A model generated the notes under the pieces. That model saw only the letters and a list, made by a program, of their open reading frames with translations, ran no database searches and was not told where the DNA came from. From assembly GCA_002104895.1 (NCBI GenBank), contig MCFG01000013.1:181001-245000 (forward strand): 64,000 nucleotides of DNA, in the 5' to 3' direction. Position 1 is the first letter of the stretch. The number at the start of each line of letters is the position of its first letter. This DNA comes from Anaeromyces robustus (taxonomy: Eukaryota > Neocallimastigomycota > Neocallimastigomycetes > Neocallimastigales > Neocallimastigaceae). Shown here in pieces: positions 26,561-49,030 of the stretch. The translations under genes were made by a program, and so were the position numbers.

Positions 26561-27310
26561 AAAAATTAAAATGTAAATTTTCTATACTACAGTTGCCTAA
26601 TTCATAATTCAATATTATATTTTTTTTAATAAATGTTTCATTAATATATTATTATCATTTTCTTTAAAAAAGACTCATTATTACAAGTACATAATATAAT
26701 ATTGTTATCTCGTGCATATTTCATTAGTAAGTTAACCATTTTAACATTATAATTATTTAGAAGATAAATTAATATAATCATCACAAATAATATATCATTG
26801 CATTATTTCCTAGTTTTTGTTTAAAAATATTATTATTATCTTTGGCGTAATCTAATAATTTCAGTATTATTATTTTTTACTTCAAGTATAATGGATAAGG
26901 ACTGTAATTATAATAATAATTATCCTTAACTCCAAGATTTATATTTAATACTATTTTTTGTTTTTTTTAGAAAATTTCAATAATAATTCATTCATTTATA
27001 GCACGTAAATGTAGATAATAGTTGGCGTAGGAATAGGGTTCAGGTCATATTAATTATATTCTTGTTCTTCTAATTCTAATTCAATATATTTTTTATTAGT
27101 ATATTCAAACTGTTTTAAAATTATTTTTTACAGCATTTAATGGTAATGTATCATACATTATAGGAAGAAATATAAATATATTTGAATTAGTATTAGATAT
27201 TGGTGTTTTATGTTTATACTAAATCATTGTTTAGTAGTATATTCAATGATTCAGTTTCATACGACATTATTAGTTGGTAAAGCCCTTTCATTGTTATCAA
27301 ATTTTATTAA
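26560..27310 (-). pseudogene. Probable decayed ankyrin-repeat gene
   Basis: The reverse strand holds fragments such as LLDYAKDNNNIFKQK and KYARDNNIIL, in different frames and separated by stops and frameshifts. They resemble the LL-x-YA-x-x-NNI-I unit of the large ankyrin families I associate with anaerobic fungi. A further fragment at about 27060-27130 reads YTNKKYIELELEEQEYN. No continuous frame or credible exon chain could be built, so I call it a relic. It may be only a divergent intergenic sequence. Confidence 0.4.
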
Positions 27311-27592
27311 TTAGATAATAATGAAAAATTATTAATATTATTATAATACTCTTTCTTAAATAAAAAAAGTGGATTAACAGTTTTAAAAAAAATTATCTAA
27401 ACTAAAAAACAAAACTAATTTCGTGAATAATAGAAATTTCTTTAGTAAGCCAAGGCTGTTATTATAATCTTTCTTTAGAAAATTTGTTTTTTAAAGTTCA
27501 GAAAAAACTTTTTTTCACAAACAAAAAAAAATAAAATAAATCTTTTGATTTTTCTATATAATTTTTTTTTTCCATTTATTATTTATTTAATT

Positions 27593-27661
<69 letters not shown>

Positions 27662-29985
27662 TTATTATGATATTAATTTATCTATATATTAAAGAATTAG
27701 GATTAATTTTGTTATTCAATAATATTATTTGATGAATGTTAACTAATATTTAGTTAATATTAAGCAAATATATAACAATTTATTTTTTATAAACTATTTA
27801 TTAAGCAAATATATAACAATTTATTTTTTATAAATTATTCACTAATTATCAACTAATGATTAGTTAACAATAATGAATATATATTATTTGCTAAATATTA
27901 ACACAATTTTAGTTAATATTTTTTTAATAATGATATATTAATAAATTATTAAGACAATGAATTATTATATATTTTATAAATATTACATATATAATATAAT
28001 ATACTAATCATTTAATAACTAAATTATTCCAAATAATTTTATATTAATTATTAAATAGGAAAAATATATTAAGTTTTAAGATTAAAAATATAATAATTAA
28101 ATTTTAAGATTAAAACTGATGATTGACTAAAGATATATATAAATGGTAAGAGTATGTTTAAACATCTAATCTAATAAAAATAAATATAAAAATAAAAATA
28201 AAAATAAATAAATATTCTATAATAAATAATATTATAATAAAAAGTGCAGTTTAACTATTCATGTAAACAGACTTAAAGCTAAATATATTTATTTTAATCT
28301 TCTCTATATTTTTAACAAATGAAATATTTATATGAAATATTTATTGTTACATGATGAATTCTTTTAATAACTATTTAATTTAATAATATGCTTCCTTACA
28401 ATTTCTTAATGAATATTGAATACTTCTAATTATTAATATTGTAATTTACAATATTAATCATTAAAATTGAAGCGTTTATAAAAGTTATGATAATAATAAT
28501 AATAATAATAATAATGATAATAATAATAATAATAATAATGATAATAATAAATATTAATAATAATAATATAAAAAGTAAAATTATATAAACACTATTATTT
28601 TATATTTTTTGTATTAATGTTAATTATTATGTTTTTTTCTTTCTTTTTTATATCATCTTTTTTATATATAATTATTTATAACAATTAATAATAATAAATA
28701 ATTTTTATTGTTTTAGAAATTTTGTTATTGTAGCATATAGAGTATATTCAAAATATATGTACATATATATTATTTGTATAAAAATAAAAAGGGTTAATAT
28801 ATGGTTTTATAATTGCCATATATAATTTTTAATCTTTTGTTTAGAATTATATATATATAATATTTCAATACATTTTAATATTTATTATTATATATATTTT
28901 ATATATATTGATAATATTATTGCAAATTAAAAGTAAATTAATTTTATTAAAAAATATAAAAATATAAAGATATATAAAATAAAGAAAAGTCCAACCTTTT
29001 TATTCATTACAGTAAATAATTTTTTTATTGTAATTATAATTAAAAAAAAAAAAAAAAAAGGTAAATTTATATAAAATAATAAAAATAAAAAAGAAAATAA
29101 GATAAAAAATCAATATGAATAAATAAATAAAAAATTAATTTGAAAAATTGAAAGTTATAAATATTAATCTATGATAACATTCAATAAATAATAATATGAG
29201 TTTTTCATAAGTTTTTATAAATTAAAAAATTCGGGAAGAGAAAAACATAAAATAATATATATATATATAAAGAATAAAAACAGAAAATAAGATAAAATAA
29301 TAAGTAAAATAAAAAATAAAATACAATACAATATAATAAAATAAAATAAAATAAAATGAATTGAAATAAAATGAAATAAAATAAAATGAAATAAAATAAA
29401 ATGAAATAATAAAATAATAATAAAATAAGAATAAAATAATAATAAAAATTAAATTAAAAAAAAAATAAAAAATAAAATGAAATAATAAAATAATAATAAA
29501 AATAAATTGAAATAATAAAAATAAAAAATGAAATGAAATGATAAAAAATAATAAAAATTAAATGAAATAATCAAATAATAATAAAAATAAAATAAAATAA
29601 AGTAAAATAAAAAAAAAAAAAATAAAATAATATCAGAGAACTATCTGTAGTATTTTATCCAGTTTTTTGATTTTAAAATATTTATGATATTATATTATGT
29701 ATATATTTTAAATATATAAATATTAATTTATTAAATGAATTAAATAGATATTTAAATTATTTTTATGATTATTTTATATTTTTTTAATTATAATTAGTAT
29801 TTATAACTAATATTCTTTATTTTCTATTATTTATTATATTGATAATATTAATATTAATAGATAAAGTTAAAACTGACTATTTGAGTTTTTACTTTATTAA
29901 TAAACAATAATATTTAGACTATCACATAATTATAACATAATTTTGTTACTTTTAATATATATTTAATTTTGGTATACTATTTAAA
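27311..29985. other. AT-rich spacer with microsatellites
   Basis: Includes a (TTTA)n run at about 27593-27663, a diverged direct repeat near 27760-27840 (aagcaaatatataacaatttattttttata twice), an (AAT)n run near 28490-28560, and a long mixed AAAAT/AAAATG region at about 29280-29620. No gene seen. Confidence 0.5.
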
Positions 29986-32012
29986 ATGAAAATTATAAAA
30001 AAGATTGAAAAAGCTATACAACAAAAAAGAACTTTCTGTTCTTTTGAATATTTTCCACCAAAAACACCACAGGTATTAATAAATATATTTTTAAATAAAA
30101 AAAATGTAAAATAAAGATAATATATAAAAGAAATAAAAAATTAATTATTAATATTAATTAATAATAATTTAATATATAAAAAAGGGTGTTAATAATTTAT
30201 ATGATCGTTTTGAAAGAATGGCATTACTTGGTCCAGAATTTATAGATGTAACATGGAATGCTGGTGGTGTTACTTCTGATTTGACTATCGAAATATGTTC
30301 AAATGCACAAACTGTTTATGGTTTAGAAACAAATATGCATTTAACATGTACTAATATGCCAGTTGAAAAAATTGATCATGCATTAAGAGTGAGAATTATA
30401 TAGCATTTTAGATGTAAAATAGTAATAATTTATGATAAGATAAGATCATTTTTACTAATTTATACTTATATATATACCTATAATATTATATAAAAAAAAT
30501 AATATAAAAAAAAAAAAAATAAAATAAAAAAAATACAATAAAATAAAATAAAAAGGAAGCTAAAAAGTCAGGTGTTCAAAATATATTTGCACTTCGTGGA
30601 GATCCACCACGTGGTGTAAAGGACTGGACTAAATGTGAAAATGGATTTGCATATGCAATTGATTTAATTCGTTACATTAAAAAAAATTATGGTGATTTCT
30701 TCGGTATAGGTGTTGCAGGTTATCCAGAAGTTCACCCGGATAGTCCATCAAAAGAAGATGATTTAAGATTTTTAAAAGAAAAAGTTGATGCTGGTGGTGA
30801 TTTCATTATTTCTCAATATTTTTATGATGTTGATCTTTTCTTACAATGGGTTAAGGACTGTAGAGCTATTGGTATTAATTGTCCAATTCTTCCAGGTCTT
30901 TTACCAATTCAGACATATGATAAATTTATTAATATGGTTCGTATGAATGGTACTTCGGTACCTGATTATATATTAAAAGATTTAGAACCAATAAAAGAAG
31001 ATGATCAAGCCGTAAAAGAATATGGTATTAAACTTTTAACAGAAATGTCAAAAAAACTTATTGCTAATGGTATTCCGGGAATTCATATTTACACAATGAA
31101 TTTGGAACGTTCAGCAAGAGTTATTCTTGAAAACTTAGGTCTTGCTCAATCTCAAGAAGTTGTAAAGCCACTTCCATGGAATAGAAGTTTAAAGAATAAC
31201 AGATTAAAGGAAAATGTTCGTCCAATCTTTTGGAGAAATCGTATAAAGAGTTATATTCAACGTACAGACTCTTGGGATGAATTCCCTAATGGAAGATGGG
31301 GAGATTCTCGTTCACCAGCATTTGGGGAGGTTAATCTTCATTCATCATCATCATTTAGATATTCTAGTGAAGTATGTTTAGAAATGTGGGGAAAACCTGA
31401 ACAAACAGAAGATGTTTATAATGTATTTGCTAGCTATCTAAAAGGTGAAATTAAAGCGTTACCATGGTGTGAAACTGCACTTCATGCAGAATCTTCAGTA
31501 ATCCGTGAACGTCTTATTAATATCAATAAAAAAGGTTTTCTTTCTATCAATAGTCAACCTTCTGTTAATGGTGTACCATCATCAGATAAAATTCATGGAT
31601 GGGGTCCAAAGAATGGTTTTGTTTTCCAAAAAGCTTATTTAGAATTATTTATTAGTCCAGAGAAATTAGAGAAATTAGAAAACGCAATAAAAAAAGACCA
31701 ATATCTTTCATACTATGCTATTAATCAAAAGGGTAATTTAAAAACTAATCAAGTTAATGAATCTGCTAATGCTGTTACTTGGGGTGTATTTCCAGGTCGA
31801 GAAATTATTCAACCAACTATCGTAGAATTAGTAAGTTTCTTGGCATGGAAAGATGAAGCCTTTTATTTATGGAATACATGGAAATCACTTTATGAAAGTA
31901 ATACTAAATCATATGATATTATTGATAAAATATCAAATGAGTATTATTTAATTAATATTGTTGATAATAATTTCCAACGTGAAGAAAAAATTTATGATAT
32001 ACTCGAAGAACT

Positions 32013-32016
<4 letters not shown>
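29986..32016 (+). CDS. Methylenetetrahydrofolate reductase
   Basis: Reduces 5,10-methylene-THF to 5-methyl-THF with NAD(P)H and FAD in the cytosol, feeding methionine synthesis. Three exons (29986-30072, 30185-30388, 30556-32016), all phase 0, give 583 aa, typical for the family. The TIM-barrel catalytic domain (about residues 1-290) has [10 protein letters not shown] with the family's conserved Glu, the DVTWNAGG segment, [17 protein letters not shown] and [10 protein letters not shown]. The rest is the eukaryotic C-terminal SAM-responsive regulatory domain (for example [19 protein letters not shown] and [15 protein letters not shown]). Presence of that domain suggests inhibition by S-adenosylmethionine, which is family knowledge. 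Nothing looks broken. I give no symbol because yeast has two paralogues (MET12/MET13) and I cannot choose. Confidence 0.95.
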
Positions 32017-34372
<2,356 letters not shown>

Positions 34373-35673
34373 ATGTCCAATACAACAGTTGTTTGTGATA
34401 ATGGTACAGGTGTAAGTATTTATTTAATAAGTTTTATAATAATGTATATAAATATGGAAATCAATTATTTGAATTTTGTTATAATCTAAAAGAATGGATT
34501 TTACATCATAATATATAGCTCATATATTTATTATAAAATATATAATATATATGTAATATATTTTTATAATATCAAATTTTAATTAAAAAATATAAAGATA
34601 TGTAGTTAGTACTAGTTTTTTCTTATTTAAATAAAATAATAAATTATATTAATTAATATAAAGTGGATGTTCCATTTATATTATTTTTTATATTTATTTT
34701 TATATACGAAAATAAAAATATTAAAAAGTTTATTAGAATTTATTTTTTAATTAAAAATGTTATTTTTAAATATTGATATTAATAAGAGTATTATTTAAAT
34801 TTAATATATTTATATTAAAATTAAAAATAATTATTTAATTATAAAATTACAAATTAAATCAAAATATGTATTACAAATTTAATTTCATTTATATAATATA
34901 TATATATATATATATTTTACTATAGTTTGTAAAGTGTGGTTTCGCTGGTCAAAACTTCCCAACTGCAATTTTTCCAGCTATGATTGGTCGTCCAATTATG
35001 AGAGCTGAAGAAAAAGTTGGTAATGTTGAATTAAAAGATATTATGGTTGGTGAAGAAGCTTCTGAACTTCGTACTATGCTTGAACTTAATTATCCAATGG
35101 AAAATGGTATTATTATTAATTGGGAAGATATGTTTCATCTTTGGGATTATACTTTCTATGAAAAGTTAAAGATTGATCCAAAGCAATGTAAAGTTTTATT
35201 AACTGAACCAGCCCAAAATCCAAAAAATAATCGTATAAAGATGGTTCAAACTATGTTTGATCGTTACGGTTTTCAAGCTGTTTATGTTGCTATTCAAGCT
35301 GTTCTTACTTTATATGGCCAAGGTATTCAAACTGGTGTTGTTGTTGATTCTGGTGATGGTGTTACACACATTGTACCAATTTATGAAGGTTTTGCATTAC
35401 CACATTTAACAAGACGTTTAGATATTGCTGGTCGTGATATTACTCGTTATCTTATTAAATTATTACTTCTTAAAGGTTATCCATTTAATAGTACAGCTGA
35501 TTTTGAAACAATTCGTCAAATGAAGGAAAAGTTATGTTATGTTGGGTAAGTTTATTTTAATTATTAATTTTAAAATATCTTTCGAATATTAATAAAAAGA
35601 AATTAATTAATATATTCAATAATTTTTTTAATTAAATTATGAGTTTTATATATAATCAATAATAATCATATTA

Positions 35674-35715
<42 letters not shown>

Positions 35716-36619
35716 TTTTAATATAAAGTTATGATTTAAATTTAGAACATAAATTAGCTACAGAAACCACTGTTTTAGTTGAAAACTATACTGTAAGTAT
35801 ATTATATATTAAGTTTAATATAAATAATGATAATATTAATATGTATTATTATAGTTACCAGATGGTAGAGTTATTAAAGTCAGTAACGAACGTTTTGAAG
35901 CTCCAGAAGCTTTATTCCAACCACATTTGGTTGATGTTGAATCTATGGGAGTTGCTGGTATATATTATCTATAAATATTTAAATAAAACAAAAAATATAT
36001 ATTATTTTTTTATATGGATATTGTGAATATTATTTTAATATATATTCAATTATAAAAATTATTTTTTAAATATATAAATATATATATATATAAATATATT
36101 ATTTATTATTATTATTATATATTATATAATATGTTATATATTTTTATGTTGTTAAACAAATAAAAATGAAAAACAATAGAATTATTATTCAATACTATTC
36201 AATCTGGTGATATTGATATTAGATCTGAACTTTACAAGCATATTGTTTTATCTGGTGGTTCATCTATGTATCCAGGTTTACCAAGTAGACTTGAAAAAGA
36301 AGTTAAACAATTATACTTGCAAAAGGTTCTTAATGGTGATACTTCTCGTTTAAGTGTAAGTCATATATATTTAATATTTATTTCGATATTGAACGCAATA
36401 ATAATAACAATAATAATATAATTTTTAATATATATTCTAAAAAAATAGAAATTCAAAATTAAGGTTGAAGATCCACCAACTCGTAAACACTTAGTTTTCA
36501 TTGGTGGTGCTGTATTGGCTGAAATTTACAAAGATAGAGAAGAATTCTGGATTACTAAAAAGGAAATTGATGAACATGGTATAGAAAAGGCTCTTGAAAT
36601 GCATGGTATTAAAGTATAA
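34373..36619 (+). CDS. ARP2: Actin-related protein 2 (Arp2/3 complex subunit)
   Basis: Arp2 pairs with Arp3 to nucleate branched actin filaments. Six exons (34373-34411, 34926-35545, 35729-35792, 35855-35957, 36180-36355, 36449-36619) total 1173 nt, giving 390 aa, the usual Arp2 length. All junctions use GT-AG and keep frame. The actin fold is clear: VVCDNGTG and [12 protein letters not shown] (phosphate loop 1), [43 protein letters not shown] (phosphate loop 2), [16 protein letters not shown] and the C-terminal [11 protein letters not shown]. Arp2-type features over conventional actin are [16 protein letters not shown] and the ending [10 protein letters not shown]. It sits next to no functional partner. 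The very short first exon (13 codons) followed by a 514-bp intron is the main oddity. Confidence 0.95.
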
Positions 36620-36662
36620 GTAAATAAAAACAATAAACTTTCCAAAATGAATGCAACAATAC

Positions 36663-36696
<34 letters not shown>

Positions 36697-37377
36697 AAGC
36701 AAATATTGCACAAAATAATAAAAAAAAAAAAGTTAACATAAAAGATGATCAGATTATAATATAATAATAATTATAAATAATAATTATTAACTAGTAAAAT
36801 TAATAAAAATAATAAAAATAATAAATAAAAAAAAGTAAAAAAAAAAAAAATATAAATAATAAATAATAAAAATAAAAATAAAAATAAAAATAAAAATAAA
36901 AAAAATTATTAATAATTAAAATAGTAATATAAATTTTCAATAACTCTTTAATAATAAAATGAAAAAAAAAAAAAAAAAAATTGTTATATAAAAATAAAAT
37001 TAAAACAATAAAAATAAAAAAATAATAATAAATGAAAAATTAAAATTATATGTGTAAAGAAATATTGTTATTTTTCCATTATTAAAATATTGATGATAAA
37101 TATTTTTATAAAATAATTAATAATCATTTATACTTATTTTTGTTTTATTTTATTTTATTTTATTTTTATTTTTATTTTTAATAATTTATTTAATATACAT
37201 TGCAATATTTGTTATTCTTTTATTTTATATTTTGTATTTTTTTTTTTTTATTATGTAATCAAGTTATTTTAATAATCTTGCAAATATATTAATAAATAAA
37301 CTAATAACTATAATAAATTATATTTTGGTTTATTATAAAAAAACTCTTTTTTATTCTTTTTAAATATTAAATTTAAA
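36620..37377. other. Spacer between convergent ARP2 and DUF2009 genes
   Basis: Holds the 3' ends of both genes. Poly-A/AAT-rich DNA, including an (AAT)n run at 36664-36690. No gene seen. Confidence 0.6.
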
Positions 37378-42669
<5,292 letters not shown>

Positions 42670-43514
42670 AAAGTTTATCTGCTAAAAAATTATATAATTT
42701 ACATTTAGTAACAAAATTTGTAGTATAATGAAAAAAAAAAAAAAAAAAAAAAAAAAAGATTAAGAATTTTTGTTAAGTAACAATTATGTATTAATACAAT
42801 ATATTAGAATAGAAATAGTGCTACTATATTTGAATATAATGAATTATAAATGTATGTTTTTTATTCCTTTTTATTTTTTTTTAAAAAAAATATTATTTAT
42901 AAAACCTATATATATATATATATCAATTTATAAAATGTTATACGCACAATAAAAAATTATAAATTTTTTATACAAAATTATTCAATTAACATTTAATTGT
43001 AAACGAAAGTATAATATAAATTAAAAATAAAAATAGTTTACAAATTCTTTTTACTATTAATATAAGATATATGATATAATATCTTATATTCAATATATTA
43101 TTAAAAATATACTGTTATTATAATTCACAAAATATTAAAATAAATTATTTAAAAGTTAAATCATGAACTGTCAATTTTGATAAAAAAAATTAAAAAAATT
43201 AACGAATAAAATTTTAATGTTATAATTTTTTTGTTTATTATTTTTATTAAAACAGTAAATATATTAAATAAATTAATACATTATTTTTATTTTCTATATT
43301 TTATTATTATATTTATTTAATATCACATGTATTCACATGACTCGTAATATTGTATGAAAAATATAAAAAAAGGGTATAAATAATCATATATATGATTATT
43401 AATATAAAAACTAATATAATAAATAATATTATGTTTTTAAATATTAATACAAAGGTTTTTACTTTTTTTTTTTTAAGAAAAAAATAAAATATTAATATTT
43501 TCTTTATTATTATG

Positions 43515-43597
<83 letters not shown>

Positions 43598-43752
43598 GAC
43601 ATAAATAAATAAATGAATATATAATATATAAATAAAATAAACAAACAAACAAATAAATATAAAAAGATCATATAAATTATTAAATTTTTTTTTATAAATG
43701 TTAAAACTACTGTCCTATCATAATCTTTAGATGATAACAGCTATTTATTTGT
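42670..43752. other. Spacer with (ATT)n
   Basis: Between the DUF2009 start and the OFD1-like stop. Contains poly-A at 42729-42757 and (ATT)n at about 43507-43593. The small open frames here are repeat-driven or AT-biased. Confidence 0.6.
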
Positions 43753-46700
43753 TTACCATGAATCAGTAGTATCAGCATTAACCGATGGAGCACTATATAT
43801 TTATTTAATAATGTATTATTAATATCATTATTTTATAAACATATATATGATATATAATAATATTACCTAAATTCATCATCGATAGTATTTCCTTCACCAA
43901 AATTATCACTGAAAGTTTTTATAGAACTTTCTGTCAATGACTTTTTACTTAAAGTTGAAGATGAAGTTTTTAAACTTAATTTTGAAAAATCCAAATTACT
44001 CTAATTTATTATATATATATGTATTATTTTTATTATTAATAATGGCATGTAGATTAAAATAAAATGATATTAACTTTATAAATCATAAAATAGTTTACCT
44101 TTTCATTTATTTCTTTAAATGCATTTTCAATTTTACTTTTATCATATTCTTCTTCCCAATTAAAAACCATATCTTCTGATTTTAATGTTGAAATTTTTAT
44201 ATGATTTTCATTTAAATTTATATTATTAATGGATTTATTAGATTCATTTTCATTGTTTTCATTATTATTTATATTTGATATTGATTTATGGAATTCATTA
44301 TCTATTTTATTTTCATCTTCATTATCGCTAAAGTTATTAGTTTCAAAATCTTTCAAATTATCTATATTAATAGGGTTATCCAAATTCAAAAATGAACTGA
44401 TATCATTATTTTTACCAATTTGATTTTCCTTTACATTATTATTATTATTTAGTATATCAGAATTACTATTTATTTCTTTAATTGTTTTATCATTAATATA
44501 TTCATTTTTTGAATTATTTATTCGGTTTTTATTTTTAATCCATTTATTCTGTGGTTTCTCTTTTTCGGTTTCTTCATCTTTTTCATCGTCATCGTAACCG
44601 GCAGTGTTATTATTATTATTATTACTTAAATTATTTATCTCATGTTTTATATTACCATTATCTTTTACTTTATTTGAACTATTTTCTTTATTACTACTCA
44701 TAATACTTATAATTTCATCATCACTTTCAAAACCTTGTAAAATTCTATTTTCCAATTCTTTAATATGATCTTCACCTTCCTGTGCTAACAATTTATATTG
44801 TGTTTCAAATGGTTCATGTGTTGTATTATCTAATTTTGAATCATCTATTTTAATACTAGTTTGATTTAAATCAATTTCAAGATCTGTTGAATCAATATCT
44901 AATGTACAAACAGATATTGATTTTCCTATATCTATTAATTCTGAATTCCTTGAAGGAATTAAAAGTGTATCTATTTTACTTTCTTTAATTTGTGGTGTAG
45001 TTTCTTCATTATTAAAATTATTACTAGATATATCTAAATTATTATTGCTGTTTTTGTATATACTACTACTATTTTTGTTACTGTCATTTTTATTATTACT
45101 ACTATTATCATTCTTTTCATTATCTTCACTTTCACTATTTTTATAATTAGTTATATTATTATCAATTTTGTTTTTAATATTCTGATTTAATTCAAAACTT
45201 GATATATTTTTAAGAGATTCATTATCTTCAAAATTTTTATTAGTATTGTTCATTACATAATTGGATTGATCATTAATTTTTTGTATATCATCATTATTAA
45301 TTGTTTTATTTTTTATATTATCATCTGATCTTAATGTTTGACTATTTATAAGATCATCAATTTTATTACTATTAACATAATTGTTATTTATATTATTTGA
45401 ATTATTACTCAAATCAATATTATTACTATAGTTATATTGTGTAGAATTATTATAATTTTCCTCATTTTTAGCATTTTGCTCTTCTTTTTCTTGAACTTGT
45501 CTCATTATCATTTCTCTTTTCATTTTTTTATCAATGTCAATGAATGAAAAAGGAGGAGGTAAAACTGATGAATTTAATAGTGTATTAGTATTATTTGAAG
45601 GTGCTTGACCAATCCAAGGATCTGGTAATTTATTTATTGTTGTTATATAATTATATGATCCACTTCTACTTGATTTTAAATCATTTAAATCATTATTATT
45701 ATTATTATTTAGAGGCTCATTATATAATATTCTATTAATAATAATATATTTTGTATATTTTTTAATTAATTAATTGCAAAAATATTAATAATAATATATA
45801 AGATATATATTATTATATAAATTTATTTATTAATAAAAGCAAAATTTTATAAATACTTTTGATTAACCATTTCATTATCATATGCCGAGAATTTATTGGA
45901 ACTTGAATATTGTAATGCTTTTTAATATGATTTAGTAATTGATTTAGTAATTATTATTTAAAAATAATTAATTAAATTAAATTTTTTTACCTGTTTGTGT
46001 TTGATGAAGCAATAATGTAAGATCGGCATTTTCTCTTTCAAGTTCTTTAATTCTTAATGTTTTATCATCTAATAACTTTTTTAATTCTTCTGAATGATTT
46101 ATCTTTTATGTAGGATAATATAAAAATTTATTAATTTTCTAATTTTTTATTAACAAAACATTTATATTTATTGAATTATTCAATCTAACCTCATTATTTA
46201 ATTTTTGTATTAATTCCTCACATTCCTGCTTCCATTGTATTTGTTTTTTGTTTTTATTTATATCTTTCTGTGATTGATTAATCATTGTTTTAATGATTTC
46301 CTGATATTCTGTTTTTATAGATAAAGAAAATATTAATAAAATAAATTATTAATTTTTATTTAGCGTATATTACCTAATTGGCGCTTCTCATTAAGATTCT
46401 GAGATTCTATTAATTTACTTAAAATATAGAAAATTAATATTAATAATTAATTTTCTATATTTTACATTAAATAATATAAAATATACTATATTATTTAATA
46501 TTAATATATAATAAATACTTTTTAAGACTTTTGATTTCATCTTCAAATGTTTTAGTATTATTAGTTGATTGTAACTATTGCGGAATTATGTATTGAGATT
46601 ATTTAATATATTATAAAACAATATTACAATAAATAAATAAATAAATAATAGTGGTTTATATTCTTGATATTATATTTATATACTTCATACTTGAATTTGT

Positions 46701-48134
46701 AAATTTTTATTTTCAATAGCCATGTTATTCGATTTATTTTTAATATAATTACATTCAACAATTAGATTTTGATACTTATTTTTTAATTTATCAAATTCAT
46801 TTTTTATTTCTTTATTTTTATTTTCTATTATATTAATTTTTTTCATTTTACTATTTAATTCTTGTTGATTATCTTTATTACATAAATATTAATTATTAAT
46901 AATTTTTCATATTTATATATATATTAATATATATATATATATATATTTATATAATCATTACACATTAGTTTTTTCCTTTCCATATCAAGCTCTTTTAATT
47001 TGTTATTAAATTTTTGTTCAAATTCTTGTTTATATCTAATTAAAAAATAATAAAATATTATTAATTTAAATAGAAGTTATAATGTCAATTTATTAACATT
47101 TTTATATTAATATATAATACATTAAATATACCTGAGTTTTGCTTCTTCAATAATTTTATTACTATCTATATCCTGAGCTTTTAGCCTTTCTATTTCTTTT
47201 AAAGCATCATTTAATCGTTTTTGTATTAGTTCTTCTTGGAGTTTTTGTGATCTTCTATTCATTTCTATTTCTCTTTTAAGTGTATCTTCTTTTGATAAAA
47301 ACCTCTCTATTTCATCACTAAATTTTTGTTGCTGTTTAGTAAGTTGATGTTTAAATTCCTAAATAATATAATTATAAATGATATTAACTTTAAAATTATA
47401 CTGTGTATACAATAATATAAATAACTAAATATATACTTGTTCTTTTAATAAAAAAGATTTTCTTTCTTCAATTTCTCTTTCTCTTAGTTTTTGTGTATAC
47501 TCATAATCTAAATCTGATATTTTTTTTTTATGTTCAGATATTAATAATTCTTGTTTTCTCTTTTCTTCAAGCTTTAGTTTTCCTAATTCAATATCTTTAT
47601 ATCTTTCGAACTTTTTATATATTTATTAATACTATTCTATAATATATTATTTTTTTATATCTTTTATAAAAATAAATATATACAAAACATTATTTTAATT
47701 ATTACTTCATCTTCCATTTCTTTTCTTATTCTTTTTTCACATTCCTTTTGATATTGAATTATACGGTCCTCAAAAGTTAATTTATTAATTTCTTGTTGTC
47801 TTTTAATTGCTATATCATATTCCATATTTATTTTTCCAATGTTTTGATCTTTTATATAAAAAGTATTATAAAAATAAAAAATCAATTATTTAAATATTAT
47901 TTATTAATTAATAATATTTATTTAAATAAAAAAAAAAACTTTACCTAATTGTTCCAATGGAGATAATTCAGTCTGAATTTCACGTTCTACATAAGTAACT
48001 TCACACATTTTTGATATATTATTTAAAACTTTTACTAATAATGGATTCTTATCAACTAATGATATTATTATTATTATTTAAAAAAAATTTAAAAAATATA
48101 TATAATAGTAATATTAATAATAATAATAATAATA

Positions 48135-48220
<86 letters not shown>

Positions 48221-49030
48221 AACAACAACAATAATAATAAATACATATAACATTAACACTTGAGATTTATTTATATTATTTAAATATCATAATTATTTAT
48301 TTATTAATTATTACCATATTCTTCTTCACTTTCTGTATTCTCCGTCTTACTCTACTTTTTAGAAATTATAAATATTATATCTAAAGTTATTAGACCATTC
48401 TATATAAATATTTATTATATATTTTCATTTCTATAATATAAAATTACAATTTCATTAAACTTGTTATGGTTTTTATTAATATTTAAAACTTTTTTTATAT
48501 CATCTTCATTATAAACCTTCAGTAACATATATCAAAATATTTATTTTTGAAATTATTAATAATAATCCAAAAATTTAAATTTTAAAACTAAAAATTTATA
48601 TAGAAATAATATTACATACTTCATCATTTTTACTCATACCACATTCTGGTAAAAAAACTGATAGAGTGAATTCATAATTACTAGCTTTTAAATAATCTAT
48701 TATTAAACTATTTATTGTTTTTAATAACACTTTTGATGTCATAAATGATTTTTGAGAAATATTATTTTCAAAAATATTTGCATATCCATGTATATTATCA
48801 TTATTAGATAATTTTGTATTCTTTAATAATTCTTGAACTATGCATGACCGTAATTGAGACTATTAAATAAAAAGAAAATTAATTTCGATATAAATATAGT
48901 ATATTTCAAATGATAAAGTAATTAATATTCACATATATGATATGATTCTATTTCTTACCTTCATTTTATCAGTTATTCCACTTCTTTTAAGATTTTCATA
49001 CAGTTGAATCCTCATTTCGGTTGAATTCAT
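43753..49030 (-). CDS. OFD1-like centriole/basal-body protein (LisH, coiled coil)
   Basis: Predicted centriolar or basal-body protein needed for cilia/flagella (family knowledge of OFD1). ATG is at 49030. The N-terminus MRIQLYENLKRSGITDKMKS and QLRSCIVQELL matches the start of OFD1. A LisH motif follows (INSLIIDYLKASNYEFTL, then SVFLPECGMS), then VYNEDDIKKVLNINKN, like the OFD1 segment after LisH. Many short exons between about 48000 and 45840 encode Glu/Lys/Gln-rich heptads such as YDIAIKRQQEINKLTFEDR and QKECEKRIRKEMEDEV, a long coiled coil. A large 3' exon (about 45735-44100) is extremely Asn/Ser-rich with ITTINKLPDPWIGQAPSN at its start. The last exon ends SVNADTTDSW. FOP/FOR20 share the LisH fold but lack such a long coiled coil. 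Several coiled-coil exon borders were not individually verified. Confidence 0.78.
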
